In this document: piece after piece, positions 17,189 to 24,689 of the stretch
How positions within the stretch are numbered: position 1 is the stretch's first letter
Layout of the letters: every line of letters begins with the position of its first letter
NCBI GenBank assembly: GCA_017396125.1
Contig: JAFQMX010000048.1
Location: 1 to 49,737, forward strand
From: Clostridia bacterium
Lineage (GTDB): Bacteria; Bacillota; Clostridia; Christensenellales; Pumilibacteraceae
DNA length: 49,737 nt
Direction of reading: 5' to 3'
Program-made: the position numbers and the translations under genes
Notes under the pieces: model-generated
Database searches by the model: none
Seen by the model: the letters and a program-made list of their open reading frames with translations, nothing else
Told to the model about the DNA's origin: nothing

Positions 17189-17213
17189 TATAGTTTGCTT
17201 TGCCGTCAAATTG

Positions 17214-17813
17214 CTATGCAGGCAGTATTACCCCGTATCCGGGAAGTTTATCCGGATCAATGCTGTCCCAACTGCTTCCCAATGATTTAGGCGGCTTGTG
17301 TGCGTTCACGTCCCCAAATCCACTCACCAAAACAACTTTGTGCACTCTACGCTTGCAGCTGTCCACACATGGATCAAAGATTGTATTAACATAAAACTCA
17401 CGAGTAATTGAGCCACTATAAGGCTTACCATCATATGAGATTTTATATTCCCAATCTTTTATCAATGCACTCCACGAGTCGTTGTATTTAAAATTGTTAT
17501 CACAATCACTGACATAACTCGTGCGCTCCAGCATTTTTTTAAAATCCTCAATCTCTTCGTCAGAAAGCGTATAATGCCTATAGGAGCCGTCACGCAAATG
17601 AATACAAAACAGTACGTCTACAATGTTTTGCGTCGAAATCAAGGAAGTCAACGGCTTGCGTTGTGCATTTTGCACCATAGAGCAGCTAACCATCAAACCG
17701 ATTAGCACGACAAACCAAACAACCAACGCTATCGCCTTTTTCTTTGGATCGATACCTATTTGCCTACCCCTATTGCTCTCAACCCTTTCCATAATCTTTG
17801 CCTGTATTTCCAT
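17214..17813 (-). CDS. Membrane-anchored protein, fourth member of a tandem family
   Basis: 199 residues from the ATG at 17813, preceded by TAAGGAGGTAGGC. A charged ~30-residue N-terminus precedes one hydrophobic helix (IALVVWFVVLIGLMVSC). The rest is predicted to be outside the membrane. It shares with its three upstream neighbours a block of the form YTLSDEEIEDFKKMLERTSY, which in the others reads YDLNESEIQQFVDLI, HTLDEDELKQFKSWV or ITAEEREELSEIV, followed by a stretch in beta pattern. Four Cys in the C-terminal half (CDNN, CVDSC) may form disulfides. Function unknown; last gene of the operon. Confidence 0.8.
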   Translation of the reverse strand: MEIQAKIMERVESNRGRQIGIDPKKKAIALVVWFVVLIGLMVSCSMVQNAQRKPLTSLISTQNIVDVLFCIHLRDGSYRHYTLSDEEIEDFKKMLERTSYVSDCDNNFKYNDSWSALIKDWEYKISYDGKPYSGSITREFYVNTIFDPCVDSCKRRVHKVVLVSGFGDVNAHKPPKSLGSSWDSIDPDKLPGYGVILPA

Positions 17814-17815
17814 GC

Positions 17816-17880
17816 CTACCTCCTTATAGTGCAAATGTCCGCATAATCTATCTCACTACCATCGTAAAGATTGGTGCAAA
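17816..17880. repeat. 65-bp direct repeat, copy A
   Basis: Matches 18435-18499 with three mismatches. It includes the ribosome site of the 17214 gene and the spacer after the 17881 gene. Confidence 0.85.
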
Positions 17881-18429
17881 TCAATCTTGCAAAAAGAACG
17901 TTTCTTCATTGAAGTCTATTGGATATTCAATTTTTTCTCTAACACTAACAAACTTTTTTAAAGCACCGGACAAAATATACTGACCGCTAGGCGCCCCGAT
18001 ATATCCAGTTTCTTCAAAATGCTCTTGTCCTTTTCTTTCCAAGCCCAAATCACCAAATCTTATCCTAGTACCGTCAGTATACCATACGTCAAAAACCCAC
18101 CTATTTGTTCCCAGCGTCAACTCCCCTTTTTTTCTGAACCTATATTTACTGTTTTTTACCCAGCTTTTAAATTGTTTCAGCTCATCTTCATCCAACGTAT
18201 GTACGTAATGTTTCCAAATTCCGATTTCATCCTCACTCTCTTTTACTAAAACACCGTATTTATCAATTACAAAATCTACCTTTTCTATGTTTTTTAGCGG
18301 AACAATTTTGGTAAAATCCTTCTTGAACTGAGGCAAACCGGTGAATGATACAATAACAATACCTATCGCCAAAACGGCAACAACTACGAATGAAATAAGA
18401 ATTAATAAATTTTTCTTTTTCTCTTCCAT
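17881..18429 (-). CDS. Membrane-anchored protein, third member of the tandem family
   Basis: 182 residues from the ATG at 18429, with TAAGGAGGTAG upstream. The N-terminus MEEKKKNLLILISFVVVAVL is identical over its first 20 residues to the first gene of the array (19006-19536), and the C-termini also match (YPIDFNEETFFLQD against FPIEFNEETFHLQ), so these two are close paralogues. One N-terminal signal-anchor helix; the extracytoplasmic part contains HTLDEDELKQFKSWVKNSKY and WYTDGTRIRFGD. Function unknown. Confidence 0.82.
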   Translation of the reverse strand: MEEKKKNLLILISFVVVAVLAIGIVIVSFTGLPQFKKDFTKIVPLKNIEKVDFVIDKYGVLVKESEDEIGIWKHYVHTLDEDELKQFKSWVKNSKYRFRKKGELTLGTNRWVFDVWYTDGTRIRFGDLGLERKGQEHFEETGYIGAPSGQYILSGALKKFVSVREKIEYPIDFNEETFFLQD

Positions 18430-18434
18430 ATTTT

Positions 18435-18499
18435 CTACCTCCTTATGGTGCAAATGTCCGCAAAATCTATCTCACTACCATCGTTAAGATTGGTGCAAA
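18435..18499. repeat. 65-bp direct repeat, copy B
   Basis: Partner of 17816-17880, offset by 619 bases. It overlaps the last codons of the 18484 gene and the ribosome site of the 17881 gene, marking a tandem duplication edge. Confidence 0.85.
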
Positions 18500-18987
18500 A
18501 TATCCTTACTTAGATCTATCGGCACGTTTTTGGATTCAATATCGAAATTCTTCATTTCCCCATAAAAAACCACTTGCCCTTTATTAATTTCATTTCCTTG
18601 CTCGTCATATTTTTTTATATACAATTCACCAAGCTCCACGGAAGTTCCATCTGTATAGTAAATCGTATAAAAAAACATAGTATTATTAGGGGTTTGATAA
18701 AGTTCATTTTGGCTTCTTCTGAGTCTATAGCTTGAATTATTAACTATTTCGCTTAATTCCTCTCTTTCTTCAGCAGTAATTTCTCTGGTTTTTTCTACAG
18801 GAACGGTTACGTCCACGTAAAAATCATGACGTACTCTGATGTGAGTATACGTTATCATCTCGACGTTTTCGAACGAAACGTATCCACTAAGCTTTTCATT
18901 AGCATCATTTTTGCAAGCAACAGCACAAAATGCTACTACCAAAATAAGCAATATACTTGCTATAGCTCTCTTTTTTGTTGCTTTCAT
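18484..18987 (-). CDS. Small lipoprotein, second member of the tandem family
   Basis: 167 residues from the ATG at 18987, preceded by TAAGGAGGTAG. A lipoprotein signal ends in the lipobox AVAC (Cys25), so the mature protein should be tethered outside the membrane. It shares the family blocks ITAEEREELSEIVNNSSY and YYTDGTSVELGE with its neighbours but has a lipid anchor where they have a helix. Function unknown. Confidence 0.83.
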   Translation of the reverse strand: MKATKKRAIASILLILVVAFCAVACKNDANEKLSGYVSFENVEMITYTHIRVRHDFYVDVTVPVEKTREITAEEREELSEIVNNSSYRLRRSQNELYQTPNNTMFFYTIYYTDGTSVELGELYIKKYDEQGNEINKGQVVFYGEMKNFDIESKNVPIDLSKDILHQS

Positions 18988-19005
18988 TTTTCTACCTCCT
19001 TATAA

Positions 19006-19536
19006 TTAAAGCTCAAGCTCCTCTTGCAAATGGAACGTCTCTTCATTAAACTCTATAGGAAAAGCATTTATAAATTTTGCAAGCTCACCATAAAGAATAT
19101 AATCGTTTCCACCAGTGTAGGTCCTATAGTACACATTGATTTTAGAGGTATTTATGTGATAATTTCCAAAACGCACTACGGTACCGTCTTCATAAATAAC
19201 CTCGTAGCACCACGTATTAACCTTAGGCAAATTACCGTTTACAGGCATAGTAATTCTCTTGGTGTTTTTGTATTTAGTTTTTTTGATCAAATCAACAAAT
19301 TGCTGAATCTCGCTCTCGTTAAGATCATACTCATAATATCTTTGATAATTATCCGGATCCTCATGAGTCAAATCAACGTATGCGACACTCTTAATTCCTT
19401 TTACGGGAACTATTTTGGCCAGATCATGCTTTACATTAGGAATTATTCCCATACAAACAACAACGGCTGTTGTAGCCAAAACGGCAACAACTACGAATGA
19501 AATAAGAATTAGTAAATTTTTCTTTTTCTCTTCCAT
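19006..19536 (-). CDS. Membrane-anchored protein, first member of the tandem family
   Basis: 176 residues from the ATG at 19536, with TAAGGAGGTAG upstream. N-terminal signal-anchor helix identical over its first ~20 residues to the 17881 gene, followed by the family blocks YDLNESEIQQFVDLIKKTKY and VIYEDGTVVRFGN. It is first in the operon, ~180 bases from the shared promoter. Function unknown; the family looks like small extracytoplasmic beta-rich modules. Confidence 0.82.
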   Translation of the reverse strand: MEEKKKNLLILISFVVVAVLATTAVVVCMGIIPNVKHDLAKIVPVKGIKSVAYVDLTHEDPDNYQRYYEYDLNESEIQQFVDLIKKTKYKNTKRITMPVNGNLPKVNTWCYEVIYEDGTVVRFGNYHINTSKINVYYRTYTGGNDYILYGELAKFINAFPIEFNEETFHLQEELEL

Positions 19537-19861
19537 ATCCCCTACCTCCTTATGGCACTAGGTTTTTCAAATTTTACACCATCTACTATATACATAAAAT
19601 CTTTAGAGAAAAATTAACCAAAATCAAAAAATTTTTGCTCAAAACGTAATTTTTTTGGATTATATCCTATTAACTTTTTATCTTACACAATCGCAAATTT
19701 ATATCTTCATTTCCATTATACCACATATTTTCCATTTGTCAAGGGGTTTTTAAAAAAATATTATAAATTTTACCCCCCCCCATGAAATTATGCGTAAAAT
19801 TATTTCAATTATTTACACATCTTTTTTACGCTTCGCCGTCGAATTTGCTTGTGGAAACAAA
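19537..19861. other. AT-rich leader between the promoter and the four-paralogue operon
   Basis: No gene found. It holds the operon promoter (19715-19742), a long AT-rich 5' leader of about 170 bases and a run of nine C at 19772-19781. Confidence 0.6.
19715..19742 (-). promoter_or_regulatory. Strong promoter of the four-paralogue operon
   Basis: On the minus strand TTGACA (19742-19737), a 16-base spacer and TATAAT (19720-19715) with an extended TG. Both boxes match the sigmaA consensus exactly. Confidence 0.8.
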
Positions 19862-19896
19862 CAAAAAAGACGGTGCAATAATTCACACCGTCTTTA
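19862..19896 (-). terminator. Intrinsic terminator of SRP RNA
   Basis: On the minus strand AAGACGGTG/CACCGTCTT followed by TTTTTTG. Confidence 0.85.
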
Positions 19897-19907
19897 CTTG
19901 CAAAAAA

Positions 19908-20176
19908 TACCGCGCAACCGTCTCCGATACGACATACCGAAGCGTTCGTCCGTCAGTTAACTCCTCTAAAGCTACCTTGCATCACACGCCGGAATCCGCT
20001 TAGTGCTGCTGCGGTCAGGCCCTGACACGGTTCACAGCCCAACGTTGCACAAGACCTTAAAATCAACGTCACTTAACGGCAACTGCCTTCCATACGACGC
20101 ACCTCGGACGGTATTCTGTCCTACTGTAGCGGCTTGTAGGCGACAGGGCACCGCTAGCTCCCCACATAGCGCGGCT
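19908..20176 (-). ncRNA. ffs: Signal recognition particle RNA, bacterial large type
   Basis: Scaffold of the signal recognition particle, which binds Ffh and targets membrane proteins co-translationally. On the minus strand the 5' end GCCGCGCTATGTGGGGAGCT and the following AGCGGTGCCCTGT are typical of the Alu domain of clostridial large SRP RNA. The S-domain motif GTGAACCGTGTCAGG and the opposite strand GCAGCAGCACTAAG are present. The 5' GCCGCGC pairs with the 3' GCGCGGT, closing the long helix at ~270 nt. The tip of helix 8 is unusual: where the canonical form is UCC-GGAA-GGA it reads GCC-UGAC-CGC, leaving a C:C mismatch at the closing pair. The exact ends are estimated. Confidence 0.9.
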
Positions 20177-20181
20177 AAATA

Positions 20182-20210
20182 AATATACCACATAAGTGAA
20201 TTTTGCGCAA
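20182..20210 (-). promoter_or_regulatory. Promoter of SRP RNA
   Basis: On the minus strand TTGCGC (20210-20205), a 17-base spacer and TATATT (20187-20182) with an extended TG, ~6 bases before the predicted RNA start. Confidence 0.7.
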
Positions 20211-20342
20211 GTGATTGAATAAAATTTTATGCAAATAATCTATAATTTTTTGTCTGTTTAGCGCAAAAAGCTTATTTATTTCGGAGTTTTCATACTGTTA
20301 TAAAAAAGCAGAATTTTTAGATTACTCTTTTAATACCGTTTT

Positions 20343-21434
20343 TTACTGTTGCAAAGAACTTCCCCAAACAACATTTATCGAAGAATTTACCCAATTATCC
20401 ATCCAATCATTTGGTTTTTGAGCTGCTTCGCAATACACCGTCAAATTTTCGTTTCCATGAGAGAATATATTATGCCCCATAGTTGTTACGTTTTTTGGAA
20501 TAAATATATCACTTAACGAAGTACAACCCATAAATGCGCCGCTGTCAATTTTTTTCAAGCCTTTACCTAATTTAACCTCACTCAAATTTATGCAATCATA
20601 GAACGCATTGACACCAATATACGTTACGGACTTTGGAATAGTGATTGATGGCAACGCTGTGCACTTTTCAAACGCTCTTTCCGCAATATGAGTCAACGTA
20701 TTCGGCAAAACAACGTCAATAAGCGAAGAACAATTCAAAAAAGCTTCCATTCCTATGTTTGTTATGCTACCATTCAATATCATGCTTTTTAACGAAGTAC
20801 AATCACAAAACATCTTACTATTAATTGTTTGCAACGTCGCAGAAACTCTTACGTAAAGCATGCTGGAACAAGAATAAAATGCACCGAAGCCAAGTGATGT
20901 TACCGAATTGGGTATATCAATGGCTTTCAGAGAAAGGCAACGATAAAATGCGTAACTTTCTATAGTCTTTACAGTTTTGGGGATTGTTATATTTTCCAAT
21001 TTTGAGCATCTAGAAAAAGCCGCATACTTTATCTCTTCCAAGTTCTTTGACAAGATTATAATTTTTAGCGAAATACAGCTTTCAAATGCATATCTACCTA
21101 TACTAGTAATAGTATTAGGCATGATTACTTCTTCTATTTCATCATTTTCTTTAAAAACGTTATTTTCTATCCTTGTAACTGGCATATTATTGAATTTTTC
21201 CGGAATTACTATTTTTTTCATTTTTAGTCCAATAAATCCAATCAATGCATACTCGTCTTTATCATCTATTTTTTCGAAAACAAGAGCTTCTTTGCCATCG
21301 TCTTCTCTGTCCGTTACGTTTTCAACATCGATCAAGCGATCCGTAAATTTTTCACCATTGCTCACACATCCCATAAAAATTGATGAGGTTGCAATAATAA
21401 AAAATAGCAACATTGAATAAACAAATTTTTTCAT
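20343..21434 (-). CDS. BspA-like leucine-rich-repeat (LRR_5) lipoprotein
   Basis: 363 residues. A lipoprotein signal ends in FMGC (Cys23), so it is anchored outside the cell membrane. After a ~60-residue linker the protein is a run of about ten LRR_5 repeats of ~23 residues with the pattern xxIxxxAFxxCxxLxxIxIP. The C-terminus (VYCEAAQKPNDWMDNWV) is the cap often seen in this class. BspA-like proteins act in adhesion and host or matrix binding in several gut and oral bacteria; the role here is unknown. GGAGGAAA precedes the ATG. It belongs to a group of three such lipoproteins within 16 kb. Confidence 0.9.
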   Translation of the reverse strand: MKKFVYSMLLFFIIATSSIFMGCVSNGEKFTDRLIDVENVTDREDDGKEALVFEKIDDKDEYALIGFIGLKMKKIVIPEKFNNMPVTRIENNVFKENDEIEEVIMPNTITSIGRYAFESCISLKIIILSKNLEEIKYAAFSRCSKLENITIPKTVKTIESYAFYRCLSLKAIDIPNSVTSLGFGAFYSCSSMLYVRVSATLQTINSKMFCDCTSLKSMILNGSITNIGMEAFLNCSSLIDVVLPNTLTHIAERAFEKCTALPSITIPKSVTYIGVNAFYDCINLSEVKLGKGLKKIDSGAFMGCTSLSDIFIPKNVTTMGHNIFSHGNENLTVYCEAAQKPNDWMDNWVNSSINVVWGSSLQQ

Positions 21435-21497
21435 TTTCCTCCTTTTTGGACACTTCGTGTCTTTAGTAGGTTATTCTCACTATTAAAAAACAAAATT

Positions 21498-21671
21498 TTT
21501 ACTCAGGTTTCTTTTGCTTACTTTTCTTTCCAAAAGATTAAAGACTGTTATTCAGACTCCCAAGTTACTCAAGTTTCTTTTGCTTTCTTTTCTTTCCAAA
21601 AGATTAAAGACTGTTATTCAGACTCCCAAGTTACTCAAGTTTCTTTTGCTTTCTTTTCTTTCCAAAAGAAA
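21498..21671. repeat. 66-bp tandem repeat, about 2.6 copies
   Basis: Units begin at 21501, 21567 and 21633, each starting ACTCARGTTTCTTTTGCTT; the first two copies differ at about two positions and the third is partial. The last copy ends in the hairpin CTTTTCTT/AAGAAAAG, which may terminate nadE. The period is a multiple of three, which creates a meaningless repetitive reading frame. Confidence 0.9.
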
Positions 21672-21677
21672 AGTAAG

Positions 21678-22415
21678 TTATCCCTCATACTCAAAGCACG
21701 GCATAAGCTGAAGCTTGTGCAGATTATTACGGTGACGGCGGTCAATATTTTGCTTAACCGCATCGTCATCGATTATGCCTTCTCTAATATATCTGTCAAG
21801 AGTTGCGTAACTAAACCCGAGATTATCCTCGTCAGTCTTTCCGCTCAGCCCATCGATAGGCGTTTTTTCCACGAACTTGTCAGGTAGTCCCAAAGCCTTG
21901 CCAATAGCCTTAACCTCAGTCACGGTAAATCTCGACAACGGACTAAAATCGCCTGCAGCATCACCAAACTTGGTGGAATATCCCACCCAGTCCTCGCTGA
22001 GATTGCAGGTATTGGCTACGCGCCCCGAAAATATCGCCGAAACTGCGTACAAAACGGTCATACGAATTCGCGCAGGCGTGTTGATAGTCGCCACGTCGTT
22101 AAACTCCAGCCCGGTACTCTGCACCGCGCCCTTAAGCGCCGAAACAGCCTCGCCCACGTTAACCTCGAATTTTTTGATTCCAAGAAAATCGCAAAGGTCG
22201 CGCGCAACGTCAATATCGCTCTGCACCCCCGACGGCATCATAACACCAATAACTCTATCTTTTCCCAACGCCTCGGCGCAAAGCGCAGCTACGATAGAGC
22301 TGTCCTTGCCCCCACTAATCCCAATAACGCAGGGCGTAGTCGGCGAAGCCGTAGCGTCAAAATAATCTCTTATCCATTTAATTACGTCCTTGGTAACCTT
22401 TTGCGCGTCAAACAT
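21678..22415 (-). CDS. nadE: Ammonia-dependent NAD+ synthetase
   Basis: Last step of NAD synthesis: amidates deamido-NAD using ATP and ammonia. 245 residues, the size of the single-domain enzyme without the glutaminase part. The PP-loop IGISGGKDSS lies at residues 31-40. NLSEDWVGYSTKFGDAAGDF and TPIDGLSGKTDEDNLGFSY are the other active-site stretches. Ribosome site GGAGAG. No NAD biosynthesis partner is adjacent. Confidence 0.94.
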   Translation of the reverse strand: MFDAQKVTKDVIKWIRDYFDATASPTTPCVIGISGGKDSSIVAALCAEALGKDRVIGVMMPSGVQSDIDVARDLCDFLGIKKFEVNVGEAVSALKGAVQSTGLEFNDVATINTPARIRMTVLYAVSAIFSGRVANTCNLSEDWVGYSTKFGDAAGDFSPLSRFTVTEVKAIGKALGLPDKFVEKTPIDGLSGKTDEDNLGFSYATLDRYIREGIIDDDAVKQNIDRRHRNNLHKLQLMPCFEYEG

Positions 22416-22631
22416 AGCTCTCCTCCGTCACAAATTTCAACGTACGTTGCGACGAATTACTTACCACTAACGCAATCTAATACGTTTCGCTCAAAAAAAT
22501 CTGTCGCACCTTTTCAAAAAGATTTTAGCATTATATCTGCCGTTTGTCAACCCCCTTTTTCTACGATTTCAGCCCGCATCTAAGCAAAGTGAAAAAAATT
22601 TTCACAAATCCAAAAAAACATAGTCAAAACC

Positions 22632-22661
22632 TGTGACATTTCACGAAAAATATGCTATGAT
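22632..22661 (+). promoter_or_regulatory. Probable promoter of the small membrane protein gene
   Basis: TGTGAC (22632-22637), an 18-base spacer and TATGAT (22656-22661), about 33 bases before the ATG. The -35 is weak. Confidence 0.4.
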
Positions 22662-22693
22662 AATCATACAAATTTCTTTTGGAGGTAAACAAT

Positions 22694-22918
22694 ATGACTT
22701 GGTTTAACAAACAGAGCCGTTTGGTTCAAATTATCTTACTTTTGATTCCAGGCGTTAACTGGATCACCGAAATTGTAGTAAGATGGGCAACCTGGCTCAA
22801 GAAAGGCGGACTTCTCCGTCTCATCATCTGTATCCTCGTTACTATACCATCTGGTATTATTATCGGTTGGCTCGACCTTATTTGGGTATTGCTTTTCAAA
22901 AAGCTGTTCCTACAATAA
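22694..22918 (+). CDS. Small hydrophobic membrane protein
   Basis: 74 residues starting at the ATG with GGAGGTAAAC upstream; an earlier TTG in frame is part of the leader. Two hydrophobic helices (LVQIILLLIPGVNWITEIVV and LLRLIICILVTIPSGIIIGW), the second leading into a WVLLFKK end. A strong terminator follows. Family not recognised; the architecture resembles small membrane peptides found in many clostridia. Confidence 0.75.
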   Translation: MTWFNKQSRLVQIILLLIPGVNWITEIVVRWATWLKKGGLLRLIICILVTIPSGIIIGWLDLIWVLLFKKLFLQ

Positions 22919-22954
22919 AGTCGATTTGCTTGGCAAAATTGCTATATGCAAAAT

Positions 22955-22990
22955 CAAAAGCCTCTCTCCCCGGCGGAGAGAGGCTTTTCA
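22955..22990 (+). terminator. Intrinsic terminator
   Basis: Stem AAAAGCCTCTCT/AGAGAGGCTTTT (22957-22968 and 22977-22988), terminating the small membrane protein gene. Confidence 0.9.
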
Positions 22991-23127
22991 GTTATATCAC
23001 AATAATCGATTGACTAAAGCACACAACAAACTCTTTTATACTTTCTAAAAACCATATCCATAGTCTTTACATTCTCTTTTTATTATGATATATTATAAAT
23101 ATAAAAATTAATTTCGAGAGAGTAATT

Positions 23128-23574
23128 ATGTTCAAACGATTTATTAATCCTCGTGTAATTTTAATACATGATACCGACATAAAAAATCCATTTAATGCAA
23201 ATGATTTTGTACATTGGATGAATCAAGTCGTTTATCTAGTAGACATTGATTATGAAGGCCCATCAAATGCCTATGCAAACGCTTTAATTGACGATCCCAA
23301 AAAATACAATGGCTACAACGATTTAATATGCAAAATGTGCGAGCAGTTTACATACTTATGCGGAAAGCTCAAGCAACAAGGTCTGCCCGTCTTTCTACCC
23401 GATTACAAAAGCTTTTTGGATAGATATGAAATAATCAAAACCTACAAAACAAACAATCTAGTTTTTCAGGCTATAAAAACAGAAGTTTCCGATTTGCAAG
23501 GAAGCTTTAAATACTGTATAGAGCAAAATATTGCTACCGCCAAAAAACATAACATACCTCTCAGTAAAAATTAA
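23128..23574 (+). CDS. Hypothetical protein
   Basis: 148 residues, AT-rich coding, with GAGAGAG before the ATG. Soluble, mixed alpha/beta by composition, with no recognised motif. Features visible: an early ILIHDTDI and a Tyr/Lys-rich middle with YLCGKLKQQGLPVFLPDYKS. It has its own terminator and no functional neighbours. Accessory character is suggested by its base composition. Confidence 0.65.
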   Translation: MFKRFINPRVILIHDTDIKNPFNANDFVHWMNQVVYLVDIDYEGPSNAYANALIDDPKKYNGYNDLICKMCEQFTYLCGKLKQQGLPVFLPDYKSFLDRYEIIKTYKTNNLVFQAIKTEVSDLQGSFKYCIEQNIATAKKHNIPLSKN

Positions 23575-23585
23575 TTTATAAAACA

Positions 23586-23622
23586 TCAAAAAAGGATTCT
23601 CTCGAAAGAAAGAATCCTTTTT
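23586..23622. terminator. Bidirectional intrinsic terminator
   Basis: Stem AAAAAAGGATTCT/AGAATCCTTTTTT between the convergent hypothetical and prs genes. Confidence 0.88.
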
Positions 23623-23671
23623 TTTGCTTAATATTTTCTCACGCGAAGCAAACGAAAATGTGCAACGCTTC

Positions 23672-24631
23672 TTATTCAAAAAGATTACTTACAGGCTTGT
23701 CCAAGAAAATATTGTTAATTGCCTCGGCAAATATAGGCGCAACGCTTACTTCGATAAGCTTGTCGAAACGTTTTTCCTGCGGAATCTGAATGGTGTTGAG
23801 CACGTAAAGCTTCTTGATATAAGAATTCTCAAGTCTTTCGATAGCAGGACCGCTGAGTACAGGGTGAGTACAGCAAGCGTAAACTTCCTTTGCCCCGCCT
23901 ACTTCCTTGAGAGCCTTAGCACCCTGAACGATAGTTCCGGCGGTGTCGATCATATCGTCTATCATAAGGCAGGTTTTGCCCTCTACGTCGCCGATAATAT
24001 TCATAACTTCCATAACGTTAGCCTTTGGTCTGCGCTTGTCCACGATAGCGAGCGGAGCGTTGAGTTTAGCCGCCATTTGTCTGGCACGTGCAACTGAGCC
24101 TACGTCCGGCGAAACTACTACGAATTCGTCTGCCTTAACAAACGGCTCCTTTGCGATTGCACGACGAAGAACGTTCATACCCAAAAGGTGATCTACAGGA
24201 ATATCAAAGAAGCCCTGAATCTGCGCTGCGTGAAGATCCATGGTAAGCACTCTGTCCACACCTGCGCTTGTGAGCAAATCCGCAACGAGCTTGGCGGTAA
24301 TAGGCGCTCTAGGCTCTGCCTTACGGTCCTGACGAGCGTATCCGAAGTACGGAATAACTGCGGTAATTCTATCTGCAGAAGCTCTTCTGAGTGCATCTAC
24401 CATAACAAGTAATTCCATAAGATTGTCGTTTACAGGGCTGGAAGTGGACTGAATAACGAACACTTCGCTACCTCTTACGCTTTCGCCTACGTGAACGGAA
24501 ATTTCTCCGTCGCTGAACTTTCCTACCTCCATGTCGCCCAATTCCAAGTTAAGCTGCTGCGCAATCGCTTTAGCAAGCTCCGGACAGCCGTTTCCTGCGA
24601 ACAATTTGATATTATTGCCGTGCAGATTCAT
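23672..24631 (-). CDS. prs: Ribose-phosphate pyrophosphokinase
   Basis: Makes PRPP from ribose-5-phosphate and ATP, feeding nucleotide, His, Trp and NAD synthesis, including the upp and nadE reactions in this window. 319 residues from the ATG at 24631 after GGAGGAAA. Class I features: [10 protein letters not shown], the flexible loop [18 protein letters not shown] and the PRPP-binding signature DDMIDTAGT. It is downstream of glmU in the conserved firmicute glmU-prs order. Confidence 0.96.
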   Translation of the reverse strand: MNLHGNNIKLFAGNGCPELAKAIAQQLNLELGDMEVGKFSDGEISVHVGESVRGSEVFVIQSTSSPVNDNLMELLVMVDALRRASADRITAVIPYFGYARQDRKAEPRAPITAKLVADLLTSAGVDRVLTMDLHAAQIQGFFDIPVDHLLGMNVLRRAIAKEPFVKADEFVVVSPDVGSVARARQMAAKLNAPLAIVDKRRPKANVMEVMNIIGDVEGKTCLMIDDMIDTAGTIVQGAKALKEVGGAKEVYACCTHPVLSGPAIERLENSYIKKLYVLNTIQIPQEKRFDKLIEVSVAPIFAEAINNIFLDKPVSNLFE

Positions 24632-24689
24632 ATTTTCCTCCAAAGTATAAGTTTTTTTTGCAACCGTTATCAAAAAAATCGTAACGGAA

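Noticed and set aside
19772-19781. Run of C as a phase-variation tract
   Set aside because: It lies between the SRP RNA terminator and the promoter of the four-gene operon, not inside a gene or between promoter boxes.
17498-21677. CRISPR-like array from repeated junctions and tandem repeats
   Set aside because: Only two 65-bp copies plus an unrelated 66-bp tandem repeat exist; there are no regular spacers and no cas genes.
21514-21711. 65-codon plus-strand frame with 22-residue internal repeats
   Set aside because: It is produced by the 66-bp tandem repeat and runs into the antisense of nadE; no ribosome site.
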